Shown here: in pieces, positions 39,356-49,156 of the stretch
Numbering within the stretch: the first letter of the stretch is position 1
Layout: the number at the start of each line of letters is the position of its first letter
Source of the DNA: Jiangella mangrovi
GTDB taxonomy: Bacteria; Actinomycetota; Actinomycetes; Jiangellales; Jiangellaceae
Length of the DNA stretch: 64,000 nt
Assembly (NCBI RefSeq): GCF_014204975.1
Contig: NZ_JACHMM010000001.1
Coordinates: forward strand, 5,270,001-5,334,000
Direction of reading: 5' to 3'
Position numbers and translations under genes: made by a program
Notes under the pieces: generated by a model
Seen by the model: the letters and a program-made list of their open reading frames with translations, nothing else
Told to the model about the DNA's origin: nothing
Database searches by the model: none

Positions 39356-40732
39356 ATGGCCGGTCAGCCCCGCAGCCCGCACATCCTGTTCGGCAGGCGT
39401 TCCTGGGTCGAGGCACGCCGCATCGCCGACATCCTGCGCAAGGAGACCATCGGCGGCGCGCTGCTCCTGGGCGGCGCGGTAATCGCCTTGGTCTGGGCCA
39501 ACTCTCCGTGGTCGGACACGTACGAGTCACTGCGCGACTATGAAGTTGGTCCCGCAGCCCTCCACCTCGATCTCACGGTGGCCACCTGGGCGTCGGACGG
39601 TCTGCTCGCCATCTTCTTCTTCGTCGCCGGGCTGGAGCTCAAACGCGAGTTCGTGGCAGGCGACTTGCGATCCCCGCGACGGGCAGCCGTCCCGATCGCC
39701 GCCGCGCTCGGCGGCGTCGCTGTGCCCGCCATCCTGTTCACCGTCATCAATCTCCGTGACGGCGGTGCCCTGGACGGGTGGGCGATCCCGACCGCGACCG
39801 ACATCGCCTTCGCCCTTGCGGTGCTCGCTGTGGTGGGACGGTGCCTGCCGACCGCCTTGCGGACGTTCCTGCTCACCCTCGCGGTCGTCGACGACCTGAT
39901 CGCGATCGTGATCATCGCCGCCTTCTACACCACGAGTCTGTCCGTCGCTCCGTTGCTCGGTGCCCTGGTTCCGCTGGCCGCGTTCACCTGGCTCGTCCAA
40001 CGCCGGGTCCGGTCCTGGTGGTTGCTCCTCCCGTTGGCGGCAGCGACCTGGACCCTGGTGCACGAATCCGGTGTGCACGCCACCGTCGCCGGGGTCCTGC
40101 TCGGCTTTGCGGTTCCGGTGATCCGGAGCCAGCAGGCGGGCGGGCCCGACGCCGGCCCGGGCCTGGCAGAGCACTTCGAGCACCGCTTCCGCCCGTTGTC
40201 CGCAGGCGTCGCAGTGCCGATCTTCGCCTTCATGTCCGCCGGCGTCGCGATCACCGGGCAAGGCGGTGGCCTGACCGCATCATGGGGCGATCCGGTCGCC
40301 ATCGGGATCGTGGCCGGGCTCGTGATCGGCAAACCGGTCGGGATCGTGGGTGCCACCTGGCTGGTCAGCCGGTTCACCCGAGCCCGCCTCGACCCCGAGC
40401 TCCGGTGGATGGATGTCCTGGGTCTGGCACTGCTGGGCGGGATCGGGTTCACCGTGTCGCTGCTCATCGGCGACCTCGCCTTCGGTCCCGGCTCCGAACG
40501 CGACGATCACGTGAAGATCGCCGTCCTCACCGGTTCGCTGATCTCGGCCGGGTTGGCTGCCGTCGTTCTGCGGATGCGCAACCGCGCGCACCGGATCATC
40601 CTGCTCGCCGAGCAAGCCGACACCGACCAGGACGGCATCCCCGATGTCTACGAACAGGACGGCGTGATCGATCCCGCCGCGGGCGCCGGACTCGACGGCG
40701 CTCAAGCGAGGAGGTCGAACCAGGAGAAGTGA
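39356..40732 (+). CDS. nhaA: Na+/H+ antiporter NhaA
   Basis: 458 residues, GGGAGG eight bases before the ATG. Signature stretches are [14 protein letters not shown] and [17 protein letters not shown], which holds the Asp pair that binds Na+ and protons in Nha[12 protein letters not shown] and [13 protein letters not shown] are also conserved. The C-terminal tail after the last helix is unusual: [14 protein letters not shown] resembles a calcium-binding repeat. The 3' end overlaps the convergent Sel1-like gene by 31 bases. Confidence 0.9.
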   Translation: MAGQPRSPHILFGRRSWVEARRIADILRKETIGGALLLGGAVIALVWANSPWSDTYESLRDYEVGPAALHLDLTVATWASDGLLAIFFFVAGLELKREFVAGDLRSPRRAAVPIAAALGGVAVPAILFTVINLRDGGALDGWAIPTATDIAFALAVLAVVGRCLPTALRTFLLTLAVVDDLIAIVIIAAFYTTSLSVAPLLGALVPLAAFTWLVQRRVRSWWLLLPLAAATWTLVHESGVHATVAGVLLGFAVPVIRSQQAGGPDAGPGLAEHFEHRFRPLSAGVAVPIFAFMSAGVAITGQGGGLTASWGDPVAIGIVAGLVIGKPVGIVGATWLVSRFTRARLDPELRWMDVLGLALLGGIGFTVSLLIGDLAFGPGSERDDHVKIAVLTGSLISAGLAAVVLRMRNRAHRIILLAEQADTDQDGIPDVYEQDGVIDPAAGAGLDGAQARRSNQEK

Positions 40733-41442
40733 CGGCGCTCGAACCGTGGATCGGCCGGCCACGGCCGGATCGCCCACGTGGCGAGGTCGTCAGGCACCTC
40801 CTTGTCACACTCGGTGAGCAGGTCGAAGAGAGCGAAGCCAGCGATGGGATCTGCGTGCTGCATGGCCGCGACCAGATGCGTCTGGGCGATGGCGCAGAGC
40901 ACCTCGGCCTCGGCCTCGCCCACGCGGTGATGCCGGATCGCATCGAGGACGAGCAGGCCGAACATCACCATGGCCTTCTCACAGCCGGACTCGGCAGCGG
41001 ACCGGACCCACGTCAGGGCCGTATGGGGATCACCCGACTCCGCAGCCGACGCTGAAAACCACATCCGCGCCTGCGGCTTGCCTGCCGCGGCCGCCTTCGC
41101 CATCCAGACCCGCCGCAGCTCGGCGAACCCGTTGCGAGCCAGGTCGATCATGGCGTCGGCCGAGCCGAGCTCTGCGGCCGCCGTCATGGCCAGGACATAG
41201 CGGGTGTAGCCCGGCGACCCTACGACGACCCTGTCCCAGCTCTGCCTCGACGTACCGAGCCACTTCTGCAGGAAGGCCTCCCCCTCGGCAGCGACCACGT
41301 CCCCTTCGCCGACTCGCACGGCCCGGTCCGAGGCGGACGATTGCATCAGCAACTCGGCGCAGGTCGCGATCTCGCGCCGGCACTCGGCCTCCGTGTGGCC
41401 GTAGGCACGGAAGTCGAACGGCCCGAAACACTCGTCGCACAT
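40702..41442 (-). CDS. Sel1/TPR-like repeat protein
   Basis: 246 residues from ATG 41442. The open frame continues upstream across the duplicated leader, but that part is non-coding by comparison with 54.9 kb. Helical repeats are visible: [40 protein letters not shown] and [20 protein letters not shown]. The N-terminus has a CDECFGPF cysteine pair. Function unknown. It is preceded by one copy of the duplicated leader element. Confidence 0.65.
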   Translation of the reverse strand: MCDECFGPFDFRAYGHTEAECRREIATCAELLMQSSASDRAVRVGEGDVVAAEGEAFLQKWLGTSRQSWDRVVVGSPGYTRYVLAMTAAAELGSADAMIDLARNGFAELRRVWMAKAAAAGKPQARMWFSASAAESGDPHTALTWVRSAAESGCEKAMVMFGLLVLDAIRHHRVGEAEAEVLCAIAQTHLVAAMQHADPIAGFALFDLLTECDKEVPDDLATWAIRPWPADPRFERRHFSWFDLLA

Positions 41443-41585
41443 CGTCAGCGAGGGAACGCGGAGCTCGACGACACCGGAATGCCGGCCCGGTTCGGAGAGC
41501 TCGTTCCTCGGGCATCTCTCCGATTCATCGCCCAGTGTCCGGCGCCGTGGGACGTTCCGTGCGCATGTACCACCCTGTGACCTCG

Positions 41586-41860
41586 CCTTTCGTTCGTCGG
41601 CCACGCGACGCACCGGATCCCCGGGCAGGCGGCGGCGCCCTCGACACAGGCAGCCAGTGAGCCACGCGACGAATGGCGCGAGGGAGACGAGCCCCGGCAC
41701 AGCAGGCGTATGCCCTGCACGATCGGCCAGCAACCTCAACCCGCGCCGGGCTGGTTCGGTGTCCACGACGCTATCGGAGGCGTTCGCGGAATCACCAAGC
41801 CGAAAGTGCCCTAGCGACGCAATCGTGACGATCGCAATGCCGAATGGTGACCTAGCGACA
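41586..41860 (-). repeat. Duplicated leader element, copy 1
   Basis: About 275 bases that align, with substitutions and small gaps, to 54860-55135. On the minus strand, TTCGG-type outer arms (41755-41759 with 41800-41804) enclose a hairpin: GCGTTCGCGG (41780-41789) with CCACGACGC (41763-41771) and an 8-base loop. One pair that is G-C in copy 2 is G-U here. The 3' end (minus) carries GACGAACGAAAGG, whose AAAGG would be the ribosome-binding site in copy 2. It lies upstream of the Sel1-like gene. Confidence 0.6.
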
Positions 41861-44632
41861 ATTCGATCCACCAGGCGACGCATCGGGCGGCAGGTCCTCG
41901 ACTGTGTCGCGCGGACCGTGGTTCTCAGCACCGTTCTCGCCACCGTCATTCGGCGTGAAGTAGATCATGTACTCGGGTATCCCGGTGAGGGCGGTGTCCC
42001 GCGGCGTCGGCTTGCCGTAGCCGCTCGCGACGACGGCGCCCCAATCGCCGGGGCGGAACAGTCCGCCACCCGCGAAAGTCGCGCGAAGGGCGTCTACGCG
42101 GTCCGGGTGAATCCGGAGATACGTGTAGATCTCCTTGCCGTGGGTGTTCCGTCCCAAGATCAGCAGCGTCTGGTCCGCCGGCGTCCACGGCGGCAGGGTG
42201 ATCGGCGGCTCCGGTGGCTCGTGCTCCGCGATGTGTGCGGCCGCCTGCGCGGCCGAGACGGCGCTCGGGTGGTCCTCGCCCAGGACGTCGGCCGCAATCC
42301 TGGCGTGCCGATCGGCGACCTGGCGGGCGAGATCAGCGGCGCCGGCGGCCCACGCCGCCTGGGCGAGCATGTCGAGAGCATGCAGCGTGATGGGGTGGTG
42401 CGACCCGAACGTGGCCTCTGCCATGTGCACCGACGTCTGGCTGAAGAAGATGCCGTGCATCAGCTCGCCCGCCGCCAGGTAGCACCCGGCCAGGTTGGTG
42501 CGCGCCATGTGGTACAGCTCGAGGTTCTCCAGTCCGGTCCCGGAATCGGCCACGAGCTTCTCGAGCAGATCGATCGCCTCTGCGGTCCGGCCGACGGAGT
42601 TCACCGCGATGGCCAGGTTGTTGCGAGCCGCCCACAGCTCCGGCGCGTCCGAGGCATAGGTCGCCGAGAGCACGTCGACGACGCGACGATGGAGTTCGAG
42701 TGCACGTTCCTGGCGCCCGGCGCCGGACTCCGCCAACGCCAGTTGGTTGAGGTCCAGCGCGTAGTCGTCGCCGAGTTCCCCGGACGCCTCTCGGAGCCGG
42801 ACGACCTCGCTCAGCTCGGCGACGGCGTCATCGGTCCGTCCGAGCTGACGCAAGGCCTCACCGAGATGACGACGGCGGCGCAGACCCGCCGGTGAGGAGT
42901 CACCCGTCGGTGCGCTGCGGGCCAGGGCCACCACGGTGCGCAGGCTGTCGGTGTCGGGCTGCTCGCGTGCCTCGTCCACGAGGAGGTCCAGCGATTCGTA
43001 CACCGGCTCGGTCCAGCCGACGAAGCCCTCGGCGGCCAACGACACGAGCATCTGGGCCTGCCAGCGCCGCCGGGGCGCTGCCAGTCCGGACTCCCGAGGA
43101 TCCAGGTGCGCGGCCAGTGCCTCGTGGATCGCCCGGCGACGCCGCCGCCCGAGTTCCTCATCGGACGCGTCGACGGCGACGTCGAGCTGGGCGGGCTCGT
43201 GGAAGCGGCGCAACCAATCGTCGACGCGGCGCACCCAGGCGTAGGCGGTGCTGTCCGTCCCGGCTCCGGCCAGGATCTCCCGCACCTGGTCGTCCAGCCA
43301 TGGCAGGGCGGCGAGCGCCGTCGCGACCACGTCCGCGTCCCAGCTGCCGTCGCGGAACAACTGTCCGGCGGTTCGTGGCGTCGCGAGCGCCGCCACCATC
43401 AGGGCCTCGCGCGTCGCGGCGGGCAGCTGGCTCCAGACCACCCGGTACAGACCCTCGACGTCGCGCGGCAACTCGTCGACGTCCTCGGCCCGCAGGTCGT
43501 GCACGGCCACGGCCTCGCGGATGCTGCGCACCGAACACGCCACTTCGAGCGTGAGCGGCACGGTGAACCGAGAGGTCAGCAGCCGCCGCTCCGCGGCACT
43601 CGCGTCCGGCAGCAGATGCACCGCCAGTTCGTCCAGCGCGCGAGGCTCGAGATCGGGCAGTTCGGCCGGCTGCCGCATCCTGCGCACCCGGTCGGCCGGC
43701 ACTTCGTCCAGCACACGGTGCGCGGCGACCTCCTCGCCGTCCAGCAGGCCCGGCCAGGCGGTGGCGAACACCAGGACCGGTCCCGACGGCGCCGTCAGCA
43801 CCCGCGTCAAGAAGTCGGCCAGCGAGGCGTCGGCGTCGTGCAGGTCCTCGACCACGATGATCACGGGCAGACCGACCCGGGCGAAGGAGCCGAGACTGGT
43901 GGCCAGCTCGGTCACCAGATCGGTCCGGTTCTGTCCCTGGGCGTCGACCGGCTGCGGACCGGGATCGGCGGACCAGCGCTGTCGCTGCCGCCACACCACT
44001 CCGCCGGCCCACATGAGGAACCCGAGGCCGGGAATAGCCGACCCCACGATTGCCTCGGCCGCGCGTGTGACGCCCTCGTCGCGCAGCACAGTGCCGAACT
44101 CCGCCGCGTCCTCACCGCGAAGGACCCGCACCGCCTTGTCCCGCACCCCGGCGAGCTCCCGCCATCGCCGTTCCAGCGCGGCGCTGTGCGCCTCGACCTG
44201 CATCAGGTCCTGAGCCAGCGCCTGGACGGCGGTGCCGTGGCGGTGCGCCGTCGCCGTGATGCCCCACCAGAACCAGTGCGGGACGGCGCCCTCCGCCGGC
44301 GTGAACCCCGTGGGGTAGAGGCGCTTGCGCCGGCCTTCGAGTGGCAGCGCGTCGTCGGCCCCGGCGAACAGTGACTCCGGCCAGTACGCGGGCGCCTGCT
44401 GCCGTTCAGCGGCCATCCTGGCGTAGAGCTCCTGCACCAGGCGCGTCTTGCCCCACCCGGTGCCGGCCTCCAGCGTCACGAGTCGTGGGCGTCCGGTCGC
44501 CCTGACCTCGTCGACGTGGGCCAGCAGATCAGCGACGAGACGCTCCCGGGTACCGCCCACGAAAGGCATCACCGGGTGGCCCATGGTGTGACTGTACTGG
44601 TCAGCCGCCTCCAGCAGCGAGACCGGCGTCAT
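41852..44632 (-). CDS. Large ATPase with AAA and TPR domains
   Basis: 926 residues from ATG 44632. The P loop is LEAGTGWGKTRLVQEL and Walker B VIIVVEDLHDADA, as in signal-transduction ATPases. The C-terminal half has TPR repeats (LNQLALAESGAGRQERALEL, NNLAIAVNSVGRTAEAIDLL and further). It overlaps the 3' end of the split response regulator by 32 bases and so belonged to that operon. The regulator's helix-turn-helix and this ATPase together resemble a LAL protein split in two. The target is unknown. Confidence 0.8.
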   Translation of the reverse strand: MTPVSLLEAADQYSHTMGHPVMPFVGGTRERLVADLLAHVDEVRATGRPRLVTLEAGTGWGKTRLVQELYARMAAERQQAPAYWPESLFAGADDALPLEGRRKRLYPTGFTPAEGAVPHWFWWGITATAHRHGTAVQALAQDLMQVEAHSAALERRWRELAGVRDKAVRVLRGEDAAEFGTVLRDEGVTRAAEAIVGSAIPGLGFLMWAGGVVWRQRQRWSADPGPQPVDAQGQNRTDLVTELATSLGSFARVGLPVIIVVEDLHDADASLADFLTRVLTAPSGPVLVFATAWPGLLDGEEVAAHRVLDEVPADRVRRMRQPAELPDLEPRALDELAVHLLPDASAAERRLLTSRFTVPLTLEVACSVRSIREAVAVHDLRAEDVDELPRDVEGLYRVVWSQLPAATREALMVAALATPRTAGQLFRDGSWDADVVATALAALPWLDDQVREILAGAGTDSTAYAWVRRVDDWLRRFHEPAQLDVAVDASDEELGRRRRRAIHEALAAHLDPRESGLAAPRRRWQAQMLVSLAAEGFVGWTEPVYESLDLLVDEAREQPDTDSLRTVVALARSAPTGDSSPAGLRRRRHLGEALRQLGRTDDAVAELSEVVRLREASGELGDDYALDLNQLALAESGAGRQERALELHRRVVDVLSATYASDAPELWAARNNLAIAVNSVGRTAEAIDLLEKLVADSGTGLENLELYHMARTNLAGCYLAAGELMHGIFFSQTSVHMAEATFGSHHPITLHALDMLAQAAWAAGAADLARQVADRHARIAADVLGEDHPSAVSAAQAAAHIAEHEPPEPPITLPPWTPADQTLLILGRNTHGKEIYTYLRIHPDRVDALRATFAGGGLFRPGDWGAVVASGYGKPTPRDTALTGIPEYMIYFTPNDGGENGAENHGPRDTVEDLPPDASPGGSNCR

Positions 44633-44829
44633 GCGCGATGAGACCGGCCTGGGTGCGGTTGCTGCAGCCGAGCTTCTCGAGCACCCGGGACACGTACCCC
44701 TTGACGGTGGCCTCGGCGAGATAGAGACGTGCGCCGATGCCGGCGTTCGACAGGCCCTCCCCCAGGCAGGCGAGGATCTCCACCTCACGCTCGCTCAGGG
44801 TGCCGATGAGTTCGCGGGCTCGGGTCTGT
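44601..44829 (-). pseudogene. 3' part of a NarL-type response regulator, cut by an insertion
   Basis: TRARELIGTLSEREVEILAC then SNAGIGARLYLAEATVKGYV and the stop at 44601. This is the LuxR helix-turn-helix without a receiver. The missing receiver is at 48010-48448, on the far side of the IS21-like element. Joining the two ends at a shared AC gives an in-frame VTARQTRARELIG. Confidence 0.85.
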
Positions 44830-44967
44830 TGACTTCTAGCGTGTGACCTGGCCCCATCTTCGGACGAGCGTCGGCCCCACCCGGTCGATCACGAACTTGG
44901 TTCCAGCGAGTTCTGGCCCCATCAAGATCGTTGGAGCATGATGTGGGCTGCTCACGTCGGGGGGCGT

Positions 44968-45782
44968 ATGCACCGAAGCAAGGTCGAGTTGTTCGCGGCG
45001 ATCCGGCGGGACTCGAGGATCGAGGGCCTGTCGGTTCGCTCATTGGCGCGCAAGTACGGGGTGCATCGCCGCACGGTTCGGGAGGCGTTGTCGTCGGCGT
45101 GGCCGGCACCACGGAAGCGTCCGCCGCCGCGTCGGTCGCGGCTGGACCCGTTCAAGCCGGCTATCGACGCGATCCTGTTGGCGGATCTGGACGCCTCGTA
45201 AGCAGCGGCACAGTACTCGGTCCCGGTCCGGCTGATCGGCCGGCCGGTGCGGGTGCTGCTGCACGCGTCGGAGCTGGTCATCATCGACGGCCGGGTCGAG
45301 GCCGCCCGCCACGGGCGGCTCACCGGCCGCGGCCAGGCCCGCCTGGAGCTGGACCACTACCTGGAGGCGCTGGTCCGCAAGCCCGACGCGCTGCCCGGCG
45401 CCACCACGCTGGATCAGGCCCGCGCCGCCGGGAAGTTCACCCAGGTGCACGAGGCCTGGTGGGCCGCCGCCGGCGGGCACGCGGTGAGGCCGCCGGCACC
45501 CGCGCGCTGATCGGGGTGCTGCTGCACCGCGGCATGACCCACGAGCACGCCGTCGCCGGGATCGCCACCGCGCTGCGGGCCGGGGCACTCACCCCGGACG
45601 CGGTCGCGGTCGAGGCCCGCAAGGCCGCCGAGCAAGACGCCATAACCGACGATCACGGCGCCGCGGCGGACGCCGGCTCGTCCCCGGCTCCGGTCACATC
45701 GCTGACCCAGCGGCGCCTGACCACACCACTGCCTGCCGATACCCGGCCGCCGCCGTCGGTGGCCGCCTACTACCAGCTGTAG
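44968..45782 (+). pseudogene. IstA-type transposase, internally deleted
   Basis: ATG 44968 reads MHRSKVELFAAIRRDSRIEG with the HTH VRSLARKYGVHRRTVREAL, stopping at 45201. After DAS the reading continues in a new frame as AQYSVPVRLIGRPVRVLL, then EWWAAAGG, then a further shift to LIGVLLHRGMTHEHAVAG and stop at 45782. The DDE catalytic core (about 300 codons) is deleted, so the transposase is dead. Confidence 0.75.
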
Positions 45783-45835
45783 CGCCATACCCGACCGCGG
45801 GGAACCTCCATCGATCAGTGAGGGATGAATGAGCC

Positions 45836-46609
45836 ATGGCCACCGCCGCACGACACCGAGGCCTGACCGAGCAGGCCGCCGACGCCGCCCATCGACACCG
45901 CCTGCCGGTCGCTGCGCCTGCCCACCATCCGGGCTCAGTTCACCGCGGCCGCCGACGCCGCCGAACGCGAACAGCTGACCTACCGCGGGTTCCTGGCCGA
46001 GCTGATGATGGCCGAGTGCGAGGACCGCGACGGGCGCCGCTCCGAACGCCGGATCAAGGGCGCCGGATTCCCCCGCCAGAAGCTGCTCAAGGACTTCGCC
46101 TTCGACGCCAACCCGAATGTCGAACCCGCCGTCATCCACACCCTGGCCACCTGCTACTGGGTCCGCAAAGGCCTCCCGCTCTCCCTGATCGGGGACTCCG
46201 GCACCGGCAAGTCGCACCTGCTCATCGCACTGGGCACCGAGGCCGCCCTGGCCGGGCACCGGGTCCGCTACGTGCTCGCGGCCAAGCTGGTCAACGAGCT
46301 CGTCGATGCCGCCGACGACAAGCAACTCACCAAGACCATCGCCCGCAACGGCCGGGTCGACCTGCTCTGCATCGACGAGCTGGGCTACATGGAACTGGAC
46401 CGCCGCGGCGCCGAACTGCTCTTCCAGGTCCTCACCGAACGAGAGGAGAAGAACAGCGTCGCGATCGCCCTCAACGAGTCGTTCTCCGGCTGGACTCCAC
46501 CTTCACCGACCCCCGCCTCTTAGCCGCCATCGTCGACCGGCTCACCTTCGGCGGCAACATCATCGAGACCGGCACCGGCTCCTACCGGCTCGCCCACACC
46601 CGCGCCTAG
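45836..46609 (+). pseudogene. IstB-type ATPase, frameshifted
   Basis: From ATG 45836 the reading is MATAARHRGLTEQAADAA, then a shift gives TACRSLRLPTIRAQFTAAAD and ELMMAECEDRDGRRSERRI. The IstB P loop LIGDSGTGKSHLL and LLCIDELGYMELDRRGAE follow. A last shift near 46485 leads to FTDPRLLAAIVDRLTFGGNI and the natural C-terminus. Two frameshifts make it inactive unless they are sequencing errors. Confidence 0.75.
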
Positions 46610-46621
46610 CAGGCCGCGAGC

Positions 46622-46910
46622 ATCTGAGGCGGGCGCTGCGCCCCATGCCCGCCGACCAGCCACCCTTGGAACTGCCCGACGACGACGCCGTCTTCGGGCC
46701 GACCCGCGATGAGATCACCGCCGAGCTCCTGGAGCTGACCTGGTGCTTCCTCCACCAGGCCAGCCGCCGGCGTCCGCGATAAGCTGCGTGCCTTCCTCAC
46801 CATCCGCGGCCACCACCACACCACCGGCATCGAAGCATTCCTCGACACCCTGCAGTTCACCGCCGCCGCGCACCGCAACCATGACGCGGCTCCGGGACGC
46901 CACTAGCGCA
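46622..46910 (+). other. Unrecognised stretch between istB and the APH gene
   Basis: Open fragments read PADQPPLELPDDDAVFGPTR with ELLELTWCFLHQASRRRP, and after a frame change DKLRAFLTIRGHHHTTGIEA. They look like one small decayed gene but match nothing I know. It may be a further passenger of the element or the remnant of an earlier insertion. Confidence 0.35.
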
Positions 46911-46925
46911 TGCGAGGATGTTCAG

Positions 46926-47867
46926 ATGTCGTCCAGCGGGCATGCCGTCGATCCGACTCATCTTGCTCAGTGGTGCGTGGAGCATCTGGGCAGCCCGCCA
47001 GCGGATGAGATCTTCAGATCCGGGTACCTGTCCGTAGTTGTTGGGCTGCGGCTGGTTGACGGCCGCGAGGTCGTGGTCAAGGTGCGTCCGGACTCGGCGC
47101 GCATAGCGGCCTGCGTCGATGTCCAATGGCGCATGTTCCAGGCCGGTTATCCGTGCCCTCAGCCGCTCACCGGCGCCGAGCCGTTCGGCGAGGACGTCGC
47201 GACCGCGGAGGCCTACGTCCCCGGCGGCGCCACGCTCCCCAGCGCGGACCACGCGCCTCGGGCCTTCGCTGACGCGTTCGCGCGGCTGATCAGCCTCGCT
47301 CCAGGGCCGGCGGAGGTGTCCACGCTCGACCCGGCACCGTCGTGGGCGGCCTGGAACCACGCCGAGGACGGACTGTGGCCGTGTCCCGAGGGCTCTGACG
47401 TCAACCTCAACGAGGTGGCCGGTCCGGAGTGGATCGACGATGCCGGGCGCCGTGCCCGTGACCGGCTGCGAGCTAGCGAGTCCGAAGCCGTGATCGGCCA
47501 CTGCGACTGGCTGGCCGGCAATCTGCGCTGGAACGGAGACGGGTTGCTGGTGGTGCACGACTGGGACAGCATGACCGCTGATAGCGAAGCCGTCCTCGTC
47601 GGCTTCGCTGCTGCGCTGTATTCGACCGTCAACGTGGACGAGCTGGCGACCGTGGAGGACACCGAGCGGTTCCTCGCCGCGTACTGCCATGCCCGTGGCC
47701 GGGAGTTCAGCGCCGACGAGCTCGAACGGTCGTGGGCGGCCGGCGTCTGGACCCGGGCCTACGACGCAAAGTATCAGCACGTGGTCGGGCAGCCCATCAC
47801 CTCACTGTCCGAGAGTGAGGCCCGTGAGCGCCTCCGTCGCAGTGGGACCGGATCGCTGAGGTCATAG
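46926..47867 (+). CDS. Aminoglycoside phosphotransferase-family protein
   Basis: 313 residues from ATG 46926. The APH catalytic loop is VIGHCDWLAGNLRWNG (HxDWxxxN) and DWDSM holds the metal-binding Asp. The N-terminal kinase-like lobe contains REVVVKVRP. It is a small-molecule kinase of the APH fold; resistance to an aminoglycoside is possible but not shown, as the family is broad. It lies inside the IS21-like element, so it travelled with it. Confidence 0.75.
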   Translation: MSSSGHAVDPTHLAQWCVEHLGSPPADEIFRSGYLSVVVGLRLVDGREVVVKVRPDSARIAACVDVQWRMFQAGYPCPQPLTGAEPFGEDVATAEAYVPGGATLPSADHAPRAFADAFARLISLAPGPAEVSTLDPAPSWAAWNHAEDGLWPCPEGSDVNLNEVAGPEWIDDAGRRARDRLRASESEAVIGHCDWLAGNLRWNGDGLLVVHDWDSMTADSEAVLVGFAAALYSTVNVDELATVEDTERFLAAYCHARGREFSADELERSWAAGVWTRAYDAKYQHVVGQPITSLSESEARERLRRSGTGSLRS

Positions 47868-48009
47868 ACAGGCCGCTACCCGGTCCACGTCCACTGACCC
47901 GACAAGATCAACAAGTGGGGCTAAAACTCGTTCCAACAACACGCGTCGACGCGCCCCAGGTGGGGCCAAACCCATCCGAAAATGGGGCCAGAACTCACCC
48001 GAGAAATCA

Positions 48010-48448
48010 GTCTTGCTGTGACACGTTCGCCGGAGGCGGCGAGAAGGCGACGGGTGGCGACGGCGGAGAGGACGGTGTGGCCCTCGGCCGCGGCGCGCAC
48101 CAGGCCGATGAGGTCCTCGGGCGGAGTGGACTTCACCAGGAAGCCGGTCGCCCCCGCACGCAGCGCCCGGAGCACGTACTCGTCGGCGTCGAAGGTGGTC
48201 AGAACGACGATGACGGGCGGATCGCGCAGGTCGGTGATGCGTTCGATGGCGGTGAGCCCGTCCATGCCGGGCATGCGCAGATCCATCAGGACCAGATCCG
48301 GCCGCTCCCGTACGACTGCGTCAACACCGGCGGCGCCGTCATGGGCCTCGGCCGCGATATCGATGCCGTCGGCGGTGCTCAAGATGGTGCGAAGGAACCC
48401 GCACACCATGGGTTCGTCGTCGACGATCACCACCTGGACCTCCGTCAT
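48010..48448 (-). pseudogene. 5' part of the split NarL-type response regulator (receiver domain)
   Basis: ATG 48448 reads MTEVQVVIVDDEPMVCGFLR, with phospho-acceptor Asp56 in LVLMDLRMPG, the Thr in VLTTFDAD and Lys in FLVKSTPP. After ERVTAR the reading enters the insertion. The helix-turn-helix half is at 44601-44829. Its ATG overlaps the kinase stop as ATGA. Confidence 0.85.
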
Positions 48449-48945
48449 GCGAGCCGTCCCGAGGTCGGGATGTAGGCCGGCAATGTTGCCACGAGCTCGA
48501 ACCCTCCGTCGGATGCGGGGCCGGCGCGGAGGCTGCTGTTCACGAGGTCGACGCTCCGGCGGAGATTGACGATGCCGAGACCGGAGCCGGAGGCCGCCAG
48601 CGCGGGGTCGGCGGTGCCGGTGGGCGCGGTGTTGTGCACCGCGGTGTCCGTGGTGGCCGGGACGAGCAGGCCTGCCGGTGCGATCAGCAACGTCACCACC
48701 AGGGTGAACGTGCCCAGCACCGCCAGGACGGTGAGCGGCGCCCGGCGCCGCACGACCAACGACGAACACGCCACGGCCTGCAGACCCAGCATCGTCCACG
48801 CCAGTGCGCCGGGGTCGGCCGACCACCACGTCCACCCGGCCAGCGTGGTCACGGTGTCGAGCACCACGAAGAGCACCGCGAGGGCCACGTCGAAGGCCCG
48901 CGGGTGCCGCCAACGCCACCGCGGTCGATCGCTCAGCCGGTCCAC
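48445..48945 (-). pseudogene. Sensor kinase with its catalytic core deleted
   Basis: GTG 48945. Four helices (RAFDVALAVLFVVLDTVTTL, LGLQAVACSSLVV, PLTVLAVLGTFTLVVTLLIA and neighbours) then jump straight to the last ATPase motif: GSGLGIVNLRRSVDLVNSSL. The dimerisation helix with its His, the N box and most of the G boxes are missing, which is roughly 200 codons. It is in frame and may be translated but cannot phosphorylate. Confidence 0.75.
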
Positions 48946-49156
48946 GCAATGCGACGGCCGCTCGAGCCGCGGCGCCCGTCGTACCTACGGCGGGATGGAT
49001 ACCGACGAAGGTCGCATGCCGACGCGCCGTACCCTCCGTCCGTCGGTCCTGGACGCCACCATGCACCCTGCCGGAGCGGCGGCACCGGCGATCTCATGGG
49101 TGTCATGGAAACGACACGAGATGAACTCCAGGCCTCCCCGCGGCTCGGCCGCCGGC
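48946..49156. other. Gap with no supported feature
   Basis: Between the deleted kinase and the ABC-2 fragment. Open frames cross it on both strands but none has a motif or start signal. Confidence 0.3.

Larger units (their letters stand above)
44830..48009. mobile_element. IS21-like element with passenger gene
   Basis: 3,180 bases bounded by imperfect inverted repeats of about 34 bases. The left end begins TGACTTCTAGCGTGTGACC and the right end, read inwards, TGATTTCTCGGGTGAGTTC; both continue CTGGCCCCAT(C/T)TTCGG. More GGCCCCA copies follow inside each end, as transposase-binding repeats do in IS21. It contains decayed istA and istB and an APH-like gene. It splits a response-regulator gene. 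The direct duplication of the target could not be fixed, because only AC is shared. Confidence 0.75.

Noticed and set aside
41443-41949. N-terminal extension of the Sel1-like protein
   Set aside because: The frame runs across the duplicated leader, whose second copy is outside any coding region and has a different frame.
44820-48019. Target-site duplication of the IS21-like element
   Set aside because: Only AC is shared on both sides; longer candidates (GTCT) do not match in the required position.
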